From Kordiimonadaceae bacterium (GTDB lineage Bacteria > Pseudomonadota > Alphaproteobacteria > Sphingomonadales > Kordiimonadaceae), in assembly GCA_014238195.1 (NCBI GenBank), contig JABABO010000358.1:1-12423 (forward strand): 12,423 bases of DNA. The letters run 5' to 3'. Of this stretch, positions 1 to 6,650 are shown piece by piece; positions within the stretch are counted from its first letter, which is position 1, and each line of letters begins with the position of its first letter. Below the pieces are notes generated by a model. It worked only from the letters and a program-made list of their open reading frames with translations, made no database searches and was not told where the DNA came from. A program made the translations under genes and the position numbers.

Positions 1-403
1 ACACACATTCCGCCATGGCATCATTTTTAAATGCATAAGGCAGATCAAGCACTTGAGCCGCCCCAAACAAGCTGCCCGTGCCGCCGATTGTCGTCATCGT
101 CACTTCAAGCGTGCCTGATTGCAGGGCTTCCAAACATTCCCGCGCGTTGGAGCAAAACTGACCGGCAGGGAAAATTTTAACCTCGACAGCGCCATTAGTG
201 CGTTTTTCAACAACCTGCTTGAAGGCCAAAGCCCCTACATAGTCCTCATCATCTTGGGAGCCTAAAAAGCCAACTTTAATAATCTCCTTATCCGAGCCAC
301 CAAAATTAGCCGCTAAACCAATCAGACAAACACCAACAAGCACAAAAAATAAAACACGCAGGGCTTTACTACGGTGGTCTGTCTTATCAATGTCTATATG
401 CAT
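1..403 (-). CDS. TRAP transporter solute-binding protein, DctP family (3' end outside window)
   Basis: Periplasmic substrate-binding component of a TRAP transporter, which would capture the substrate and deliver it to the DctQM membrane unit. Only the first 134 codons are present. I translated them by hand from the ATG at 403, which has AGGAG a few bases upstream. The start is MHIDIDKTDH, followed by a hydrophobic segment at about residues 16-32 (a signal peptide or anchor) and a typical first lobe: KVGFLGSQDDED at 43-54, FKQVVEKRTNGAVEVKIFPAG at roughly 61-81, then an LEALQSGTLEV stretch and VLDLPYAF at 118-125. Two cysteines (84 and 90) flank the segment after the 'FPAGQF' turn. The gap to dctM is only 9 bases and the ribosome-binding site touches the dctM stop codon, so translational coupling is likely. 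Family assignment is firm. The substrate is not readable; DctP proteins mostly bind carboxylates, including sugar acids. Confidence 0.88.
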   Translation of the reverse strand, partial: MHIDIDKTDHRSKALRVLFFVLVGVCLIGLAANFGGSDKEIIKVGFLGSQDDEDYVGALAFKQVVEKRTNGAVEVKIFPAGQFCSNARECLEALQSGTLEVTMTTIGGTGSLFGAAQVLDLPYAFKNDAMAECV

Positions 404-412
404 CGCTCACTC

Positions 413-1699
413 CTATATAAAGCCCAGCAAGCGTGGCACAGTTAACGAAATCGCGGGGATGTACGTTATTAAAAATATCACCCCTATTTCAACCGCCAAG
501 AACGGCAGCATTTCTTTGGCGATGCGATCGACTTTTTCCCCCGAAACCGATGACGCGACAAACAGCACCAGCCCCATAGGCGGCGTTGCAAGACCCACAG
601 TCACATTCACACACATAACAATCGCGAAATGAAGGGGATCAACACCCATACCAATAAAAATCGGGCCAAGCACAGGCCCAAGGATCAAAATAGCAGGCCC
701 TGCATCCAAAAACATACCAACGATCAGCAGAAAAATATTCACCAAAAACAATAACAGCAGCACATTATCCGTAATGCCCGTTAAGCCAACGGCAAGTTGT
801 TCCGCCATTCCTGACACCGTAATGATCCAAGCGAATGTAACGGCAGACCCAACAAGCAGTAAAATCACACCAGACTGCACCGCAACATTGCGGAAAATCT
901 CAGGCAGTTCTGATACTTTTAAACTACCCATGAAAAACAAACCAACAACCAAGGCATAAAAGGCTGCAACGGCGGCTGCTTCGGTTGGTGTAAACACACC
1001 CAGAACAATACCGCCCAGCAAAATAACAGGGGTCATAAGCGCGAGTATGGTGCTTTTGAAAGCAGCACCGCGTTCTGCCCATGTTGACCGCCGTGCAGCC
1101 ACAGGATAATCACGTTTTTTAGACAAATGATACGTAACAGTCATCAACCCACTAGCCACCAAAAGCCCGGGCACAATGCCAGCGGCAAACAACCCACCAA
1201 CAGATACATTCATAATGAAAGCATAAATAATCATAATCCCCGATGGCGGTATGATCGGCCCTATGACCGATGAGGCCGCCGTAATCGCCGCAGAAAAGCT
1301 TTTTGAATAACCGCTTTCAGACATCGCAGGAATAAGCATTTTACCAAGCGCCGATGTGTCCGCCACAGCAGACCCAGAAAGCCCCGCGAACAATATCGAC
1401 GATAGAATATTGATCTGCGCAAGGCCACCACGTACATGCCCGACCATGCTTTCACTGAATTTAACAATTGCGCGGGTGATACCGCCCGAATTCATCAGCT
1501 CACCCGCCAAAATAAAAAACGGCACTGCCATCAAGGGGAAGCTGTCCATCCCATTATACAAACGGCTGAGCAAGGCGCGCAGGTAAACGCCTTCCCCGTC
1601 TAATGTTAGGCTCATGGCTGGGGCAATTAACAAGGCAAACACAACTGGTGCACCCATAATCATCAGCAACAGAAAAATCCAAAAATAACCTAATGTCAT
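413..1699 (-). CDS. dctM: TRAP transporter large permease subunit, DctM family
   Basis: Large integral membrane subunit of a TRAP transporter, forming the sodium-driven translocation pathway in the inner membrane. Its 428 residues are the usual DctM length and are hydrophobic throughout, consistent with about a dozen membrane segments. Family signatures are clear: FPLMAVPFFILAGELMNSGG at about 54-73, FAGLSGSAVADTSALG at 104-119, and the IGPIIPPSG loop at 146-154. A second inverted half has the equivalent FLDAGPAILILGPVLGPI region and an ATPPMGLVLF stretch. The ATG at 1699 has GGGG about six bases upstream and lies 9 bases after the dctQ stop. The gene sits between dctQ and dctP on the same strand, so it forms one operon with them. 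Identity is very secure. The substrate is inferred only from context, probably a sugar-derived acid. Confidence 0.95.
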   Translation of the reverse strand: MTLGYFWIFLLLMIMGAPVVFALLIAPAMSLTLDGEGVYLRALLSRLYNGMDSFPLMAVPFFILAGELMNSGGITRAIVKFSESMVGHVRGGLAQINILSSILFAGLSGSAVADTSALGKMLIPAMSESGYSKSFSAAITAASSVIGPIIPPSGIMIIYAFIMNVSVGGLFAAGIVPGLLVASGLMTVTYHLSKKRDYPVAARRSTWAERGAAFKSTILALMTPVILLGGIVLGVFTPTEAAAVAAFYALVVGLFFMGSLKVSELPEIFRNVAVQSGVILLLVGSAVTFAWIITVSGMAEQLAVGLTGITDNVLLLLFLVNIFLLIVGMFLDAGPAILILGPVLGPIFIGMGVDPLHFAIVMCVNVTVGLATPPMGLVLFVASSVSGEKVDRIAKEMLPFLAVEIGVIFLITYIPAISLTVPRLLGFI

Positions 1700-1708
1700 T
1701 AAAACCCC

Positions 1709-2266
1709 CTATTCTTGACCGTGTTCATGCAGGCGGAATGACTGGTCCCCTGTCACGGCGATCATCACTGACCGTAAGATCAGTTCTACCCCGACACATA
1801 TCAGGGCTAAAAAAGACATTGGTACAATCATATAAAACCACGAGAGTGCTAGGGGCAAAGTAGCCGCCATCGTTGCCTGCCCTTTCTGCCAAAAATCTAT
1901 CGATTCCATAAAGAATACAGCTAAGGCCCACATGATCACCAAATGGATGATCAGTTCCAAGCGCTGTCGAAAGCGCTTGGAAAAGCTGTCCACAAACATA
2001 TCAACGGAAACAAATTCACCGCCGCGATACGCCCACGGTGCTACCAGAAAAGTCACCCATACCATGAGAACTTTGGCCAGCTCTTCGGTCCAACTAAAGG
2101 AGCTATCTAATATATAACGGTAAAAGACCTGTGCCAGAACAATAGTGATCATCACCATCAGCAAAACGCCCGCGCTGTTACGCCCTGTGCGGCATACCTT
2201 ATCATTCATACGCGATAAGCCCGAAATGACTGTTATAACTGATTGACGCAATGTGCTCCCCTTCAC
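1709..2266 (-). CDS. dctQ: TRAP transporter small permease subunit, DctQ family
   Basis: Small membrane subunit that pairs with DctM. The 185-residue protein has four predicted membrane segments at about 31-50, 66-80, 104-122 and 143-168. It also has the family signature SWTEELAKVL at 58-67 and the LPLALSWFYMIVPM segment before the last helix. The longest frame starts at GTG 2266 but has no Shine-Dalgarno sequence there. A TTG at 2251 (residue 6) is preceded by AAGGGGAG with the AAGG core eight bases away, so the true protein may start at residue 6. An in-frame stop lies just upstream of the GTG, so no longer start exists. The receptor gene ends 110 bases upstream on the same strand, so all four genes may share a transcript. 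Family call is firm; the start is uncertain. Confidence 0.92.
   Translation of the reverse strand: MKGSTLRQSVITVISGLSRMNDKVCRTGRNSAGVLLMVMITIVLAQVFYRYILDSSFSWTEELAKVLMVWVTFLVAPWAYRGGEFVSVDMFVDSFSKRFRQRLELIIHLVIMWALAVFFMESIDFWQKGQATMAATLPLALSWFYMIVPMSFLALICVGVELILRSVMIAVTGDQSFRLHEHGQE
2256..2263 (-). promoter_or_regulatory. Strong Shine-Dalgarno sequence inside the annotated 5' end of dctQ
   Basis: Read on the minus strand this is AAGGGGAG. It lies inside the longest dctQ frame but at the right distance to serve a TTG codon at 2251. The GTG at 2266 has nothing comparable in front of it. This favours TTG 2251 as the real start, though rare start codons make this only a moderate inference. Confidence 0.5.
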
Positions 2267-2290
2267 TGGACGGTCAGATATTTATAGAAC

Positions 2291-2315
2291 CATATCAACA
2301 AAACTTGCTGATATG
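2291..2315. repeat. Inverted repeat CATATCA / TGATATG between the receptor gene and dctQ
   Basis: Seven-base perfect arms at 2291-2297 and 2309-2315 are separated by 11 bases. It lies in the 110-base gap between the receptor stop and the dctQ start. It could be an operator or an mRNA hairpin controlling the relative expression of receptor and transporter. The arms are AT-rich, so chance cannot be excluded. Confidence 0.35.
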
Positions 2316-2322
2316 TGCGCAT

Positions 2323-2354
2323 TTGGGCCTCAAACAACACTGTAAAAGGCCCAA
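2323..2354 (-). terminator. Hairpin after the TonB receptor gene (weak terminator or processing stem)
   Basis: TTGGGCCT at 2323-2330 pairs perfectly with AGGCCCAA at 2347-2354 around a 16-base loop. It starts about 22 bases after the receptor stop codon. The stem is GC-rich enough to form in RNA, but no T-run follows on either strand, so it is not a classical intrinsic terminator. It may act as a partial terminator, or as an RNA-stabilising or processing stem that lowers transporter expression relative to the receptor. Confidence 0.35.
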
Positions 2355-2376
2355 TGCTAAGTCTTAAATCCCCCGC

Positions 2377-4758
2377 TTAAAAATTCGCCCGAAAATTAAC
2401 GCCAAAGTGACGATCCGCATCGCGTGGAATTTGATAACGGAAGTTGTCGCCACTGTATGTGGTTACAAAACTATCATCCAGCAGGTTTTTAACAAGCACT
2501 GTTACGCGGTACTGATCTTCGGCAAAGGCGTATGTAACGCTCATATTCATCATATCATATCCTGGTAGCAAGCTGACAGGATTAAAATTGCCGTCTGTGC
2601 CAGGTAGCAGTGAGTTTTGATCATCAATGTGCGCCCAAGAGGCATTAAAAATCACTTCGTCAGCATCACCGACGGGCATGACATATTCAGTACCAAGTGT
2701 GAAATTAAAGTCAGGCGAGAACAAAAGGTCAAGCCCAGAACGACTTGTACATCCCTCAGGAGGAGACCCTGTTGTTGGATCAACAGGACAGTTAAATTCC
2801 TCAATCTGGGCATCATTCAAAGATACCGCTGCCGTTACTTTTAAGTTTTCCGTTGGTGTCCAAAGTACATCAGCCTCAATCCCCTTGGTTGATACATCAC
2901 CAGCATTTGTAAGCCGCGTGATTGTTACACCCGTTGAGTTATCAAAGTTATTGGCCTGAAAGCCACTGATTTCTGTATAATAAGCCGCTACGTTGAGTAT
3001 CAGATCACGCGAAGCAAACTTATAACCCACTTCCCATGATTCAGATGATTCTTCATCAATAGGCAATGTATCATTTGTTCCCATATTGTAAAAGACGTTA
3101 AAAGCTGGCCCCTTATAGCCCTGAGTATAAGTGGCATAGGCGGAACTATTGTCGGTCAGATTATACCGTAAACCAAGCTTGAAGGATATGTCAGTATTAT
3201 TACTTTCATTAGCAAAAGATGTTGCATAACCGCCAGATTCTTCACTGAACTGGCTATTAGGCAAGCCTGGCCGCACACCGACGCCTTGACGACCATATGC
3301 GTCATTATTCACCCGTAAATGGTTGAAACTGACTTTATCATCAGTATAGCGCAAACCAAAATCAGCAAACAATCGGCCTTCGGTGATTTCATAGGACCCA
3401 TTACCAAACACAGCATAGTTTTTAATCGATACATTGGTGTAACCAGTCGCAGAAACAATATCATTAGCTTGGCATGTCAGACTTGGGTTAGCATCCAAAA
3501 TAGCTTGATTTTGCCCGCCGTTATTTTGACAACTTGCATTGCGGGTAAAATCAGCTTCCTGATCAAGATCAAAATAATACAGGCCAGCGATATATTCAAA
3601 CCGCTCCCCACCTGGCGATGTCAATCGAAGTTCCTGTGACGTTTGATCCCACGTCCGTGTGCCATCATCATGCAATTGGAAAGGGACTGCAAACACAGGG
3701 GTCGTAGATGTCCCGCCAATAGACGTGAAATCACCTTCGCGGTATTCGGTATTTTCCCAGTTCCTGTAGGCAGTGATGGATGTCAATGTATGGTCACCAA
3801 AATCCTTGTTGATCTCAACGGACCAAGCATCGGTACTGTCATCCATGAATGTTTCATAATCATGATCAACGCGACGCTGATCCAGATCAAGGTCCGTCAC
3901 ACCATCAATGATACCATCGCTGTCGGGCGCCGCAGCCGAGGCAGGATTGCGACCACTTGGAAGGACTTCTAAGTCAGCGCAGCAATCATCGGCGGCATCG
4001 GACCGTTCATAAATCGCCAGAATAGACAAATCATCAGATGGTTTATATTCCACCATCGCACGGACCGCCCAGCGATCATAACCATTGACTTTTTCATTGT
4101 TGTAAACGTTGGTGATATTACCGATGTAACCCGATTTCGTGAAGGTCAGGCTAGCGTTTGCAGTATCACTGAGCGGACCAGACACCCGACCCTTCATTTT
4201 CCATTCATTGCCTTCTAGCAGCGACGCATCAACATAGCCTTCAAATTCGTCCGATGGGCGTTTCGTGATGATATTCACCACCCCAGCCGAGGCGTTTTTA
4301 CCAAACAAGGTACCTTGTGGGCCGCGTAGAACCTCCATTTGTTGAAGGTCATACAGGTCACCAAATGCCTGACCAGAACGGGCGAGCACAACACCGTCAA
4401 CCACAGTTGCTACGCTTGGCTCCGCAGCGCCTGAAAAGGATATAGTCCCAATGCCGCGCATTGTTAGGGCTGAATTGGCGCTGGTTGTACCTTTACGGAA
4501 ACTAACGGTTGGCACCAGCATTTGCAGCGATTCGATGCTTGCAGTATAAGAATTTTCAATCGCCGAACTATCCAGAACGCTGACAGAAACAGGCACATCG
4601 GTTAATTTCTGTTCCCGTTTTTGCGCTGTTACAACAATCTCTTCAAATCCAGAAGTGTCGGCCCCATCTTGCGCTTGAGCCGTTTGTGTTGCACCCAGTG
4701 CCATAACAATTGACGAGCCTGTTAGCAGCCATTTTGACCGTGATATTTTCATTGACAT
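2377..4758 (-). CDS. TonB-dependent outer-membrane receptor
   Basis: Outer-membrane beta-barrel receptor that would import a scarce or bulky substrate with energy from TonB-ExbBD. It has 793 residues. Residues 1-29 look like a signal peptide ending TAQA. A TonB-box-like EEIVVTAQKRE follows at 39-49. The plug domain holds SLQMLVPTVSF at about 77-87, TMRGIG at 99-104 and MEVLRGPQGTLFGKNASAG at 141-159, with VVNIITKRP after it. The rest is barrel, with alternating strands and variable loops that carry two cysteine pairs, and it ends in the aromatic FRANF needed for outer-membrane assembly. The ATG at 4758 has GGGAGG a few bases upstream. This class is abundant in sphingomonads and related marine Proteobacteria and is often tied to carbon-source uptake rather than iron. 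The adjacent TRAP and sugar-type enzyme genes support that here. The ligand is unknown. Confidence 0.95.
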   Translation of the reverse strand: MSMKISRSKWLLTGSSIVMALGATQTAQAQDGADTSGFEEIVVTAQKREQKLTDVPVSVSVLDSSAIENSYTASIESLQMLVPTVSFRKGTTSANSALTMRGIGTISFSGAAEPSVATVVDGVVLARSGQAFGDLYDLQQMEVLRGPQGTLFGKNASAGVVNIITKRPSDEFEGYVDASLLEGNEWKMKGRVSGPLSDTANASLTFTKSGYIGNITNVYNNEKVNGYDRWAVRAMVEYKPSDDLSILAIYERSDAADDCCADLEVLPSGRNPASAAAPDSDGIIDGVTDLDLDQRRVDHDYETFMDDSTDAWSVEINKDFGDHTLTSITAYRNWENTEYREGDFTSIGGTSTTPVFAVPFQLHDDGTRTWDQTSQELRLTSPGGERFEYIAGLYYFDLDQEADFTRNASCQNNGGQNQAILDANPSLTCQANDIVSATGYTNVSIKNYAVFGNGSYEITEGRLFADFGLRYTDDKVSFNHLRVNNDAYGRQGVGVRPGLPNSQFSEESGGYATSFANESNNTDISFKLGLRYNLTDNSSAYATYTQGYKGPAFNVFYNMGTNDTLPIDEESSESWEVGYKFASRDLILNVAAYYTEISGFQANNFDNSTGVTITRLTNAGDVSTKGIEADVLWTPTENLKVTAAVSLNDAQIEEFNCPVDPTTGSPPEGCTSRSGLDLLFSPDFNFTLGTEYVMPVGDADEVIFNASWAHIDDQNSLLPGTDGNFNPVSLLPGYDMMNMSVTYAFAEDQYRVTVLVKNLLDDSFVTTYSGDNFRYQIPRDADRHFGVNFRANF

Positions 4759-4782
4759 TATTTTCCTCCCTAGAAACTAAAA

Positions 4783-4802
4783 TGACGCGCTTGTGACGCG
4801 CT
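4783..4802. repeat. Direct repeat TGACGCGCT x2 with 11-base period
   Basis: TGACGCGCT occurs at 4783-4791 and again at 4794-4802, so the copies lie one DNA helical turn apart. The element is 25-44 bases upstream of the receptor ATG, probably inside or at the start of its transcribed leader. Direct repeats on one face of the helix are a common layout for response-regulator and AraC-type sites. It is GC-rich in an AT-rich neighbourhood, which makes it stand out. Confidence 0.5.
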
Positions 4803-4820
4803 TTTACTTAAGTTTTTATA

Positions 4821-4850
4821 ATCTATAATAGCCTTTGTACTTTTGGTCAT
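4821..4850 (-). promoter_or_regulatory. Possible sigma70-type promoter for the TonB receptor
   Basis: On the minus strand ATGACC (4850-4845) and TATAGA (starting at 4827) are separated by 17 bases, giving a modest -35/-10 pair. Transcription would begin near 4814 and leave a leader of about 55 bases before the strong ribosome-binding site. The GANTC-rich dyad abuts the -35 element. Assigned by eye; AT-rich DNA gives many such matches. Confidence 0.35.
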
Positions 4851-4878
4851 AGAATCCTAGATTAGAATCGTGGATTCT
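4851..4878. promoter_or_regulatory. 28-base dyad with three GANTC (CcrM-type) sites upstream of the receptor promoter
   Basis: The arms AGAATCC (4851-4857) and GGATTCT (4872-4878) are perfect inverted repeats, with an inner pair GATT/AATC at 4860-4863 and 4866-4869. In all 22 of 28 positions obey the dyad. It contains three GANTC sequences at 4852-4856, 4865-4869 and 4873-4877, the recognition site of the alphaproteobacterial cell-cycle methyltransferase CcrM. It lies next to the putative -35 box of the receptor gene. It could be an operator whose occupancy is tied to methylation, or a GcrA-type activation site. Confidence 0.55.
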
Positions 4879-5105
4879 GCGTAGCACCTCAACTTTTGTT
4901 TTTAAAATCAAAGCAATTTTTAAAGTCCAAAGTCTGATAACGACCCTTTCCCAAGACATCCGCCTGCCAGAACATCCGTCATCGAATAGCCATTAAGCTT
5001 ATAAGTCTTATTTATCGCAGGATATTTTGTTTCCGTAAGTTTTATCACAACTTAGTCAAACCAGATATCCAGTTAAAAACAATAAGATTCACAGACATTT
5101 TCCAT

Positions 5106-5120
5106 ATTTATCAGATAAAT
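5106..5120. promoter_or_regulatory. Perfect 15-base palindrome ATTTATCAGATAAAT
   Basis: Seven-base arms surround a single central A. It overlaps a second small dyad, CAGATAAATCTG at 5112-5123. It lies about 190 bases upstream of the enzyme operon start and about 65 bases upstream of that operon's candidate promoter, a suitable place for an activator. The arms are AT-rich, so some such palindromes are expected by chance. Confidence 0.35.
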
Positions 5121-5162
5121 CTGTTAAATGCACGAAAAAAATCTTGCAGCTTTGATATTATC

Positions 5163-5205
5163 GTTCATACTTGCGCGGTTTTCGGGACGTTCATATTATA
5201 TGAAC
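5163..5205. promoter_or_regulatory. Palindromic operator candidate plus half-site at the enzyme operon promoter
   Basis: A perfect 17-base palindrome (GTTCATAT, centre T, ATATGAAC) lies at 5189-5205. The half-site GTTCATA is repeated at 5163-5169, 26 bases upstream in the same orientation. The palindrome covers the candidate -10 box TATTAT at 5194-5199. This layout fits repression by a dimeric regulator of the LacI or GntR type released by a substrate-derived inducer, which is usual for catabolic operons. The regulator itself is not in the window. Confidence 0.5.
5171..5199 (+). promoter_or_regulatory. Possible promoter of the enzyme operon
   Basis: TTGCGC (5171-5176) and TATTAT (5194-5199) are 17 bases apart. 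The -35 match is poor and the -10 fair, as expected for a promoter that needs an activator or is held under a repressor. Transcription would start near 5206 and give a leader of about 100 bases containing the hairpin at 5249-5280. Assigned by eye. Confidence 0.3.
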
Positions 5206-5248
5206 CGCTCAGCTTCACCCAAATGTAAAAGCACTGTCTGGCTATGTG

Positions 5249-5280
5249 GCAGGCTTTTGGGTTAGCGTTTGAAAGCCTGC
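5249..5280 (+). other. Leader hairpin upstream of the enzyme operon
   Basis: GCAGGCTTT (5249-5257) and AAAGCCTGC (5272-5280) form perfect nine-base arms around a 14-base loop. The stem ends 15 bases before the Shine-Dalgarno GGGGA at 5296-5300. No T-run follows, so it is not a terminator. It may stabilise the mRNA 5' end, or be a protein-binding dyad at the DNA level. No known riboswitch fold was recognised. Confidence 0.45.
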
Positions 5281-5306
5281 AATAAAATGAATTTCGGGGA
5301 ATATTT

Positions 5307-6620
5307 ATGTCTGAGAAGACACCACCTTCTAACCCAGATGCACCTAAAAAACCGAGTGGTCGCCCCAATGATCACTCCAGCGGTCGTCACGGCAATGAAA
5401 CACAAGAATTACGCTTACGCCATTATGAAAATGCGTCGGAGCTGAAGTTTCTAACCCCTGAGGAACGCTATTTGTTTGGCAAGCCAACCAAGCGCTATAA
5501 GCTGAATATTATTGGTACAGGAACCATCGGTCAGGAACATATGCGCGTCACTGAAATGGAAGGCCGCGCCACTGTGCACGGCATTTTCGATGTTCGCAGT
5601 GAAAGCACCGAAGTTGCCCTTAACACTTTCAATCAACATGCAGCACACATCCCGAAAGTTTATAACAGCCTTGTTGAGGCCTGTATGGACCCAGACATTG
5701 ACGGCCTTGTGATTTGCACACCCAATCATACACATCTAAGCGTGCTTGAAGTCGCCGTCCAGTCTGGCAAAACTATCCTGCTAGAAAAACCAATGGCCCC
5801 AACCCTGCCAGAAGCACGCAAGATTGCTGAAATCGCTCAGTGCTATCAGGCGGAACACGGTGCACATATCCAGTTAGGCCTGCAATACCGTTATAAATCC
5901 ATTTATGCAGAAAGCTTTTATGAGCTGCTGGAACGGCGCACGCTTGGCTGTGTGAAATCTATTTTCATGATGGAACACCGACCACCTTTTTTGGATAAAA
6001 CCCTGCAATGGAATAAGTTTGAAGAAAAATCAGGTGGCACGTTGGTGGAAAAATGTTGCCACTATTTCGACATTATGAACCAAATAGCAGCATCAACACC
6101 CGTGCGCGTTTTTGCCACAGGGTCACAAGCAGTAAACTTCCTTGATTTTGAATACGACGGGCAAAAATCTGATATCATTGATAATGCTTTTGTCACCATT
6201 GACTATGAAAATGGCATCAATGCAGGCTTTTCGCTGAATATGTTTTCCCCCAATTTTTATGAAGAGCTAACCGTATGCGGCGGTGAAGGCCGTCTAAAAG
6301 CTTTTGAAACTGTTAGTACCTTTGAAGATGGTTCCTTAAAATCTGAAATCGAAATTAAACTAGGGGAACAAGGCATATCGCGCACCATTACCCCAACCTA
6401 TCCACTTTATATCGAAAAGAGCGGTCACAGCGGTGCCACATTTGTCGAACACCGCATCTTTGTCGACAAAATGGACGGTATGGACACAAGCGCCGCGACT
6501 GTGCGCGATGGTTTGATGTCGGTTCTAATCGGCACAGCCGCAGAAATGTCAATTAAATCGGGCGCACCTATTCTGATCAAGGACCTCATTGATGCGCATA
6601 AGCTGCAACCATACTTATAA
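5307..6620 (+). CDS. Gfo/Idh/MocA-family NAD(P)-dependent oxidoreductase with N-terminal extension
   Basis: Cytoplasmic dehydrogenase family that oxidises or reduces sugars, inositols and sugar acids. The 437 residues exceed the usual 330-390 because about 65 hydrophilic residues, rich in Pro, Asn and Lys, precede the Rossmann fold. The nucleotide-binding motif is NIIGTGTIG at 67-75. CTPNHTH follows at 137-143 and the family hallmark EKP at 160-162. KCCHYFD at 249-255 supplies the probable catalytic His252 and Asp255, with Lys161 as partner. The C-terminal half (residues about 190-420) is the substrate-binding sheet domain. ATG 5307 has GGGGA six bases upstream and no other ATG occurs until residue 79, so the extension is real unless a rare start codon is used. 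It is the first gene of a three-gene operon, 30 bases before the aldo-keto reductase. Family is certain; substrate unknown. Confidence 0.93.
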   Translation: MSEKTPPSNPDAPKKPSGRPNDHSSGRHGNETQELRLRHYENASELKFLTPEERYLFGKPTKRYKLNIIGTGTIGQEHMRVTEMEGRATVHGIFDVRSESTEVALNTFNQHAAHIPKVYNSLVEACMDPDIDGLVICTPNHTHLSVLEVAVQSGKTILLEKPMAPTLPEARKIAEIAQCYQAEHGAHIQLGLQYRYKSIYAESFYELLERRTLGCVKSIFMMEHRPPFLDKTLQWNKFEEKSGGTLVEKCCHYFDIMNQIAASTPVRVFATGSQAVNFLDFEYDGQKSDIIDNAFVTIDYENGINAGFSLNMFSPNFYEELTVCGGEGRLKAFETVSTFEDGSLKSEIEIKLGEQGISRTITPTYPLYIEKSGHSGATFVEHRIFVDKMDGMDTSAATVRDGLMSVLIGTAAEMSIKSGAPILIKDLIDAHKLQPYL

Positions 6621-6621
6621 C

Positions 6622-6631
6622 ATTTGCAAAT
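6622..6631. repeat. Perfect palindrome ATTTGCAAAT after the oxidoreductase stop
   Basis: A ten-base self-complementary sequence in the 30-base gap before the aldo-keto reductase. It is too short and AT-rich to terminate transcription. It may be a protein site or simply chance. Confidence 0.25.
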
Positions 6632-6650
6632 AACATCCTAGGAAATCACC

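Larger units (their letters stand above)
4759..5306. other. Long divergent regulatory region between receptor/TRAP and enzyme operons
   Basis: This 548-base gap has no convincing gene; the one open frame reaching in from the right is antisense to the enzyme gene. It is AT-rich and holds both divergent promoters and several dyads, listed separately. In order these are an 11-base-period repeat in the receptor leader, a possible receptor promoter, a dyad with three GANTC sites, a featureless stretch at about 4880-5100 apart from short AT repeats and one more GANTC at 5086-5090, two palindromes, and a leader hairpin. Its length and number of dyads suggest control by more than one DNA-binding protein. 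No regulator gene lies in the window. Confidence 0.7.

Noticed and set aside
2323..2354. Full intrinsic terminator after the receptor gene
   Set aside because: The stem is perfect but no T-run follows on either strand, so I kept it only as a weak or processing hairpin.
2617..3972. Several plus-strand open frames of 75-110 codons opposite the TonB receptor
   Set aside because: They are antisense shadows of a firmly identified gene, with no ribosome-binding sites or recognisable domains.
4759..5306. Riboswitch, small RNA or attachment site in the divergent region
   Set aside because: No known aptamer pattern, tRNA-like end, integrase gene or insertion-sequence end was found; the dyads are better read as operators.
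5165..5368. 67-codon minus-strand open frame reaching from the divergent region into the oxidoreductase gene
   Set aside because: It is antisense to a clear gene start, has no family resemblance and crosses the operator and leader hairpin; a chance frame.
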